Positions 5,975-10,527 of a DNA stretch of 10,527 bases are shown in pieces. Position numbers and translations under genes: made by a program. The notes beneath the pieces are model-generated. The model did not search any database. It saw only the letters and a list, made by a program, of their open reading frames with translations, and was not told the DNA's origin. The stretch is taken from NCBI GenBank assembly GCA_947173865.1, contig CAMWGS010000051.1, positions 1 through 10,527 on the forward strand, written 5' to 3'. The DNA is from an uncultured Ruminococcus sp. Lineage in GTDB: Bacteria > Bacillota > Clostridia > Oscillospirales > Ruminococcaceae. Position 1 is the first letter of the stretch. Each line of letters begins with the position of its first letter.

Positions 5975-7396
5975 TTACTTATGTATTTTTTCGTCAAATT
6001 TGTTTTTACTGCTTGCACCTGAAACATCAAGCGGATAATTTCCCGTGAAACAGCCGTTACAGAAACCGCCGTCACTGTTTATAAGCCGTCCGAGAGATTC
6101 GGCAGGCAGGTATGCAAGGGAGTCTGCACCGATAAATTCGGCAATTTCGCTGATATTGTCGTATTTGCAGGCAATCAGGTTTTCTTCCGAATCTATATCA
6201 GTTCCGAAGTAACACGAATGAACAAACGGCGGTGACGAAATTCTCACATGAACTTCTTTCGCACCCGCTTCACGCAGAAGCCGTACAATTCTCGCACAGG
6301 TAGTGCCTCTTACAATTGAATCGTCAATCATAATGACACGTTTTCCCTGAACAGTCTCCTTTATTACATTCAGCTTTATTTTTACGGCACTTTCACGCTG
6401 ATTCTGTGACGGCTGAATAAAACTTCTTCCGATATATTTGTTTTTGATAAAACCTGTTCCGTAAGGTATTCTGCTTGCACGTGAGTATCCAAGAGCAGCA
6501 TCAAGTCCCGAATCCGGAACACCTATTACTATGTCGGCATCAACAGGACTGCTTTCCGATAATATTTCTCCTGCCTTTATTCTTGCGTGGTGAACAGAAG
6601 TTCCCTCAATTACCGAATCAGGACGTGCAAAATATATATATTCAAATATGCAGATATTTTCTTTTTTGTTGCAGTGTGTGGTGATTGAGCGAAGTTTACC
6701 GTCACTGATTACTATTATTTCACCCGCTTTTACGTCACGCAGGAATTTTGCTCCTACTGTATCAAGTCCGCATGATTCAGATGAAACAACATATGCACCA
6801 TCATGTGTAATGCCTATGCAGAGTGGTCGGAAACCATCGGGGTCACGGAATGCTATAAGCTTTGTGGCGGTCATAAGTATGCACGAATATGCACCTTTTA
6901 TATGCGGCATTGCACGCTCTACCGCTTCTTCCGTAGAACTGCACGAAAGGCGTTCCCTCACTATTGAATATGCAATAGCTTCTGTGTCGGACGTTCCGTG
7001 AAATATTGCTCCCGACAGTTCAAATGATTTACGCAGTTCTGCGGCATTTATAAGATTGCCGTTGTGGACAAGGGCAAGATTTCCCTTGATATGACGAATA
7101 ACAAGCGGTTGTATGTTGTTGTGGTTTTTTCCGCCGAATGTCGAATATCTTACGTGACCTACCGCCATATTTCCTTTACCGAGCCTGTTGAGTTCCTCAC
7201 GGCTGAAAACTTCCGATACAAGACCGTCAGCTTTTTTGTGGTTTATAACGCCGTCGTCACATACTGCAATGCCACAGCTTTCCTGTCCTCTGTGCTGGAG
7301 TGCGTACAGCCCGAAATATACGGACGAGGCAACATCTGCCGTATTTTTTTCGTATATTCCGAAAACTCCGCACTCCTCGTGCATTTCGTCAAACAT
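5975..7396 (-). CDS. purF: Amidophosphoribosyltransferase (PurF), iron-sulphur type
   Basis: PurF catalyses the first committed step of purine synthesis, turning PRPP and glutamine into phosphoribosylamine. The 473-residue protein starts with an eight-residue propeptide before CGVFGIY, which leaves Cys9 as the N-terminal nucleophile after processing. Glutaminase residues are visible in LQHRGQES (33-40), HVRYST (81-86), HNGN (111-114) and GTSDTEA (134-140). The transferase half has YIGRSFIQP (321-329) and the PRPP loop VIMIDDSIVRGTT (354-366). Cys249, Cys395, Cys446 and Cys449 match the four cluster ligands of the oxygen-sensitive Bacillus-type enzyme, consistent with an anaerobe. AAAGGCGG precedes the ATG. 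No other pur gene is in the window; it lies between the ANTAR regulator (14 bases) and asnB (18 bases), which suggests nitrogen-linked rather than only purine-linked expression. Confidence 0.95.
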   Translation of the reverse strand: MFDEMHEECGVFGIYEKNTADVASSVYFGLYALQHRGQESCGIAVCDDGVINHKKADGLVSEVFSREELNRLGKGNMAVGHVRYSTFGGKNHNNIQPLVIRHIKGNLALVHNGNLINAAELRKSFELSGAIFHGTSDTEAIAYSIVRERLSCSSTEEAVERAMPHIKGAYSCILMTATKLIAFRDPDGFRPLCIGITHDGAYVVSSESCGLDTVGAKFLRDVKAGEIIVISDGKLRSITTHCNKKENICIFEYIYFARPDSVIEGTSVHHARIKAGEILSESSPVDADIVIGVPDSGLDAALGYSRASRIPYGTGFIKNKYIGRSFIQPSQNQRESAVKIKLNVIKETVQGKRVIMIDDSIVRGTTCARIVRLLREAGAKEVHVRISSPPFVHSCYFGTDIDSEENLIACKYDNISEIAEFIGADSLAYLPAESLGRLINSDGGFCNGCFTGNYPLDVSGASSKNKFDEKIHK

Positions 7397-7410
7397 AAAT
7401 ATTACCGCCT

Positions 7411-7992
7411 TTACAAATACTGTTCATTTATTTTATCAATTATCTCCGATGCCGCTATGACTTTTTTTCTGCGGTTGTTCATTGCATACTGTTCAAGATA
7501 TACATGAGCTTCTTCTTCCGTCATTTTCCTGTACTGCATAAGCATGAATTTTGCCTTGTCAATCATGCGGATTTCGTCTATTTTACGTTCAAGCCTTACG
7601 GTTTCTTCATAAAGTTTCCATGAACGGTGCATAGCTATATCTATTGTTTTTGCAAGCTGATAGAGCGTACTCTTATTAAAAGGTCTGCCTATTATTATGA
7701 TACCCGTTTTTTCCGCACGTTCCCTCAGTTTTTCGGCATTTTCCGCTTTTGTGATAAATATGCAGTTTGCTGCGGTATTTTCTATAATGTATTCAGCCAG
7801 TTCCGTTCCTGACGAATCGGAAAGGGGAGCATATATCAGTGCCAGCTCACAGGGGGCATTTGAATCGAAAATGTTCTTTGCCTGATATGCCGTTTCCGCC
7901 GACCTTATATTGCAGTGAAATGATTCCCGCATAAATTCGGAAAGCACTTCGCCGGCATTTTTATTGCTTGAAATTATAAGAACGTTTTCCAA
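7411..7992 (-). CDS. ANTAR-domain antiterminator with degenerate receiver domain (NitR-like)
   Basis: ANTAR proteins bind two-hairpin RNA leaders and prevent transcription termination. The 193-residue product has a receiver-like domain (about 1-118), a helical linker (about 124-142) and an ANTAR domain (about 135-190) with IRMIDKAKFMLMQYRKMTEE (141-160), EEAHVYLEQYAMNNRRKK (160-177) and a final VIAASEIID. The receiver keeps Thr81, but the usual acidic pair is Ser8-Ser9, the phospho-accepting Asp position holds Tyr54 (ALIYAPL), and the Lys before Pro-Phe is Arg103. It should therefore not be phosphorylated. The start is a TTG (7992-7990) with GGAGG six bases upstream; no ATG fits as well. It lies 12 bases after the glutamine synthetase-like gene, like the glnA-nitR pairing known in clostridia. 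Likely targets are nitrogen-gene leaders, possibly that of its own operon, which is outside the window. Confidence 0.88.
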   Translation of the reverse strand: MENVLIISSNKNAGEVLSEFMRESFHCNIRSAETAYQAKNIFDSNAPCELALIYAPLSDSSGTELAEYIIENTAANCIFITKAENAEKLRERAEKTGIIIIGRPFNKSTLYQLAKTIDIAMHRSWKLYEETVRLERKIDEIRMIDKAKFMLMQYRKMTEEEAHVYLEQYAMNNRRKKVIAASEIIDKINEQYL

Positions 7993-8004
7993 AGCTAACC
8001 TCCG

Positions 8005-9282
8005 TTAAAGACTGTAGAAGTATTTGTTGTCCTCGAAAGCCTCCTTGTCATATGCGGACGAATATTCTTTCCATTCGTTACGGCGTTCGGAGAGTACAGG
8101 TGCAAGAACTTTTTCAGGAATGTATTTTTTCAGAAACTCCGATTTTTCTGCCAGTTCCGCTGCTTCCGAAATATCCGACGGCAGTTTTTCACCGTTGCAG
8201 GTATTTTCGGCAGGAAGTTCAAGATTATTTTCTATTCCTTCGAGAGCGGCATAAATCATCAGCCCTAAAACATAATAGGGATTGCACGCACAGTCCGGCG
8301 CTCGGAGAACAACAGGTGATTCATTGCTGTCGATTCTTATTAGCTGGTTGTTTTCGTCATGTGACCATACTATATTTCTTGGTGCGGAAAATTCTCCCAG
8401 ACGGCTGTATGAGTTTACGGTGGAATTTGTAAAAACGGTAAATTCACGTATATATTTCATTATGCCTGCGGCTGCGTTGTTCAGTACAGACGAAATATCG
8501 TCTGATGTTCCGTTGTTCAGAAGTTCGCCGTCCCTGAAAATACTGAAACTTATGTGCATACCGTTTCCGCAGTCGTTTCTTACAGGTTTCGGCATGAAGC
8601 TTGCGTGTACGCCGTGCTGATGTGCCACTGACTTTACGGCAGACTTGAAACTTAAAAATGTGTCGGCTGATTTCAGTGCAGATGCGGCATTGAAGTCTAT
8701 TTCGTGCTGACCGTTTCCGCTTTCGTGGCGTGAAGAAACGGGGTGTATTCCCATCTGTTCAAGGGTAATGCAGACATCACGGCGGATATTTTCACCTTTG
8801 TCGTCGGGGGCGATGTCGCAGTAACCTGCATAGTCGTGGGGAACTTTTGTCGGCAGACCGTTTTCATCTGTACGGAAAAGACAGAATTCGCAGGAAGTGC
8901 CGAAACGGAAGCAGTATCCCTTTGAAACGGCGGTTTTCATAGCTTTTTTAAGAAAATATCTTCCGTCGCCCTCAAAATGTGTACCGTCGGCGTAGTTTAT
9001 ATAGCAGAACATTCTTATAACACGTCCCTGCTGTGGTCGCCATGGCAGAACGGTCATTGTGTGTGGGTCGGGGAAAAGAAACAAATCTTTTCCGTCCGCA
9101 CCCGAAAAACCTTGTATTTTCTTTGCCGTTATTCTTGAACCGTGTTCAAATACCGATGCAAGTTCGGAAGAAAGAATGGATATATTTTTTAATTTTCCGT
9201 TTATGTCACAGAAAGTGAGCTTTATAAATTTAACGTCATTTTCCTCCACATATTGCAGAATTTCGTTTTCAGAACAAACCAT
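8005..9282 (-). CDS. Glutamine synthetase family protein (type I-like) with a divergent active site
   Basis: The 425-residue protein aligns through its length with type I glutamine synthetases (usually about 440-470), including VKFIKLTFCDINGKLKN (17-33), DGTHFEGDGR (99-108), APDDKGENIRRDV (158-170), GQHEIDF (191-197), GVHASFMPKP (224-233), GNGMHISF (239-246) and ACNPY (332-336). Compared by eye with B. subtilis and enteric GlnA, metal site n1 is kept (Glu132, Glu187, Glu194). In site n2, His243 is kept but the two glutamates are Ser130 (GTSCEF) and Val325 (VVLR). The flap glutamate of GYEAP is Ser299 (EFSAP), with one residue deleted. The DGSSIEGF motif has become TAKKIQGF. It may use another amine substrate, or be a regulatory pseudoenzyme. 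GGAGG precedes the ATG. It lies 14 bases after gltD and 12 before the ANTAR gene. Family membership is certain; glutamine synthesis is not. Confidence 0.85.
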   Translation of the reverse strand: MVCSENEILQYVEENDVKFIKLTFCDINGKLKNISILSSELASVFEHGSRITAKKIQGFSGADGKDLFLFPDPHTMTVLPWRPQQGRVIRMFCYINYADGTHFEGDGRYFLKKAMKTAVSKGYCFRFGTSCEFCLFRTDENGLPTKVPHDYAGYCDIAPDDKGENIRRDVCITLEQMGIHPVSSRHESGNGQHEIDFNAASALKSADTFLSFKSAVKSVAHQHGVHASFMPKPVRNDCGNGMHISFSIFRDGELLNNGTSDDISSVLNNAAAGIMKYIREFTVFTNSTVNSYSRLGEFSAPRNIVWSHDENNQLIRIDSNESPVVLRAPDCACNPYYVLGLMIYAALEGIENNLELPAENTCNGEKLPSDISEAAELAEKSEFLKKYIPEKVLAPVLSERRNEWKEYSSAYDKEAFEDNKYFYSL

Positions 9283-9296
9283 AAAAGAAACCTCCG

Positions 9297-10527
9297 TTAT
9301 TTAAGATTTGTATATTCCATAAGGTAATTGTCAATTTCCGCAGCTGCGTCACGTCCCTCACGTATTGCACGTACAACAAGGGACTGTCCTATATGCATAT
9401 CCCCTGCTGTGAATACATTTTCAATATTGGTTGCAAATTTTCCCGTTTCTGTCCTGACGTTTGTGCGTTCATTAAGTTCAACACCGAAAGCTTCCGCAAC
9501 ATAGCTCTGACAGCCTGTAAATCCTGCGGCTATCAGACACAGTTCACACGGAATTATCTGCTCACTTCCTTCGATTTCCTGCGGAACTTTCCGACCTGTT
9601 TCGGCATTAGTCACAAAACGGAGCTTTACTGTCCTGATACCTGAAAGTCTGTTGTTTTCGTCCTTTATGAACTCTTTTACAGTAGTTTCATAAACTCTCG
9701 GGTCGTGTCCGAAAACGGCAATTGCTTCTTCCTGACCGTAATCAGTTTTGCACACTCTCGGATACTCGGGCCATGGATTGTTTTCCGTACGTTCGTCTGG
9801 AAGTTTAGGCATCATTTCAAGTTGTACAACCGATTTACAGCCATGTCTTACGGAAGTACCGACACAGTCGTTTCCCGTATCGCCTCCGCCTATGATAACA
9901 ACGTTTTTGTCCTTTGCAGAGATATAATTTCCGTCGGAAAGTCCGCTGTCCAGTAAACTTTTTGTTGTGGCTTTTAGGAAGTCAACCGCAAAGTAAATGC
10001 CTTCTGCGTCACGTCCGTCTGCCTGAATGTTTCGGGGATTTGAAGAACCGCACGCAAGAACAACAGCATCAAAACTGTCCAAAATATCACTTGCGGAATT
10101 GTTGTTTCCGACATCGGCATTTGTGACAAACTGTACACCTTCCGCTTTCATGAGTTCCGCACGGCGTTCAATTATATTCTTTTCAAGTTTCATGTTCGGT
10201 ATTCCGTACATAAGCAGACCGCCGATTCTGTCCGAACGTTCAAATACCGTTACATAATGCCCTCTTTTATTTAATGTGTCGGCTGTTGCAAGTCCCGACG
10301 GTCCCGAACCGATTACGGCGATTTTTTTACCGCTTCTGAGTTTCGGAATCTGCGGAACTATAAGACCTTTTGCAAAACCGTTTTCAATAATGGCGTTTTC
10401 GTTTTCCTTTACCGAAACAGGTTCGCCGTTAAGTCCGCAGGTACAGGCTTTTTCACAGAGTGCGGGACATACCCGTGAAGTAAATTCGGGAAAGTTGTTT
10501 GTCATAAGCAGACGTTCGAGAGCCTGT
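9297..10527 (-). CDS. gltD: Glutamate synthase small (beta) subunit, GltD, 5' end beyond the window
   Basis: GltD passes electrons from NAD(P)H to the large subunit GltB, which makes two glutamates from glutamine and 2-oxoglutarate. The visible 409 residues cover the C-terminal part of a protein normally near 490. The open frame continues to the right edge and reads ALERLL before TNNFPEF, as in full-length GltD, so the ATG at 10505 is internal and not the start. Visible features are the cysteine-rich RVCPALCEKACTCG, the FAD loop GSGPSGLATA with IGGLLMYGIPNMKL, the NAD(P)H loop VIIGGGDTGNDC, and the C-terminal FAD motif FTAGDMHIGQSLVVRAI. The missing N-terminus should hold the first iron-sulphur cysteines. 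Homologous subunits occur in other flavin oxidoreductases, but the context of glutamine genes supports GltD. The downstream glutamine synthetase-like gene follows after 14 bases. Confidence 0.92.
   Translation of the reverse strand, partial: QALERLLMTNNFPEFTSRVCPALCEKACTCGLNGEPVSVKENENAIIENGFAKGLIVPQIPKLRSGKKIAVIGSGPSGLATADTLNKRGHYVTVFERSDRIGGLLMYGIPNMKLEKNIIERRAELMKAEGVQFVTNADVGNNNSASDILDSFDAVVLACGSSNPRNIQADGRDAEGIYFAVDFLKATTKSLLDSGLSDGNYISAKDKNVVIIGGGDTGNDCVGTSVRHGCKSVVQLEMMPKLPDERTENNPWPEYPRVCKTDYGQEEAIAVFGHDPRVYETTVKEFIKDENNRLSGIRTVKLRFVTNAETGRKVPQEIEGSEQIIPCELCLIAAGFTGCQSYVAEAFGVELNERTNVRTETGKFATNIENVFTAGDMHIGQSLVVRAIREGRDAAAEIDNYLMEYTNLK

Noticed and set aside
7393..7410. ANTAR target hairpins or T-box leader inside the nitrogen operon
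   Set aside because: All gaps between these genes are 12-18 bases, too short for such leaders; any leader would be upstream of the window's right edge.
7064..7507. 147-codon plus-strand open frame opposite purF and the ANTAR gene
   Set aside because: It spans the junction of two real minus-strand genes and is explained as a shadow of their codon use.
10503..10505. ATG at 10505 as the gltD start
   Set aside because: The frame is open to the window edge and the upstream codons read as conserved GltD sequence (ALERLL), so the gene is cut by the edge, not short.

Overview
The window reads as ordinary chromosomal DNA from a low-to-moderate GC clostridial Firmicute, most likely Oscillospiraceae (Ruminococcus-like). 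This is inferred from gene content, strong GGAGG-type ribosome binding sites, near-consensus sigma-A promoters, an ANTAR-type nitrogen regulator, and Gram-positive style lipoprotein and metal-transport genes. The genus cannot be fixed from the sequence alone. Nothing in the window suggests a phage, transposon, CRISPR array or RNA gene. Coding density is very high and no gap between genes exceeds about 130 bases.

Layout, left to right. Bases 25-909 (+) encode a secreted or membrane-anchored protein with two tandem TPM-like domains. Bases 993-1688 (+) encode a stand-alone (p)ppGpp synthetase behind its own clear promoter. A compact bidirectional terminator at 1693-1720 separates it from a convergent three-gene metal-uptake operon on the minus strand (znuA 4246-3266, znuC 3266-2556, znuB 2554-1712). 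That operon is read from a perfect-consensus promoter at 4327-4355. A Fur-family-like 19-bp palindrome (4300-4318) lies where transcription should start.

The right-hand 6 kb (4376-10527, minus strand) is one tightly packed run of five genes with gaps of 12-18 bases: gltD (cut by the right edge), a glutamine synthetase family gene, an ANTAR RNA-binding antiterminator, purF and asnB. All five touch glutamine: GltD helps make glutamate from glutamine, the synthetase family normally makes glutamine, PurF and AsnB spend its amide nitrogen, and ANTAR proteins regulate such genes by antitermination. This looks like a nitrogen-assimilation operon whose promoter and leader lie beyond the right edge.

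The most interesting points are in this operon. The glutamine synthetase-like protein has lost the flap glutamate and two of three ligands of the second metal site while keeping the fold and the first metal site. It sits directly upstream of an ANTAR protein whose receiver domain has lost its phosphorylation residues. Together they could form a phosphorylation-independent nitrogen-sensing pair. That is a hypothesis from residue inspection, not a demonstrated system.
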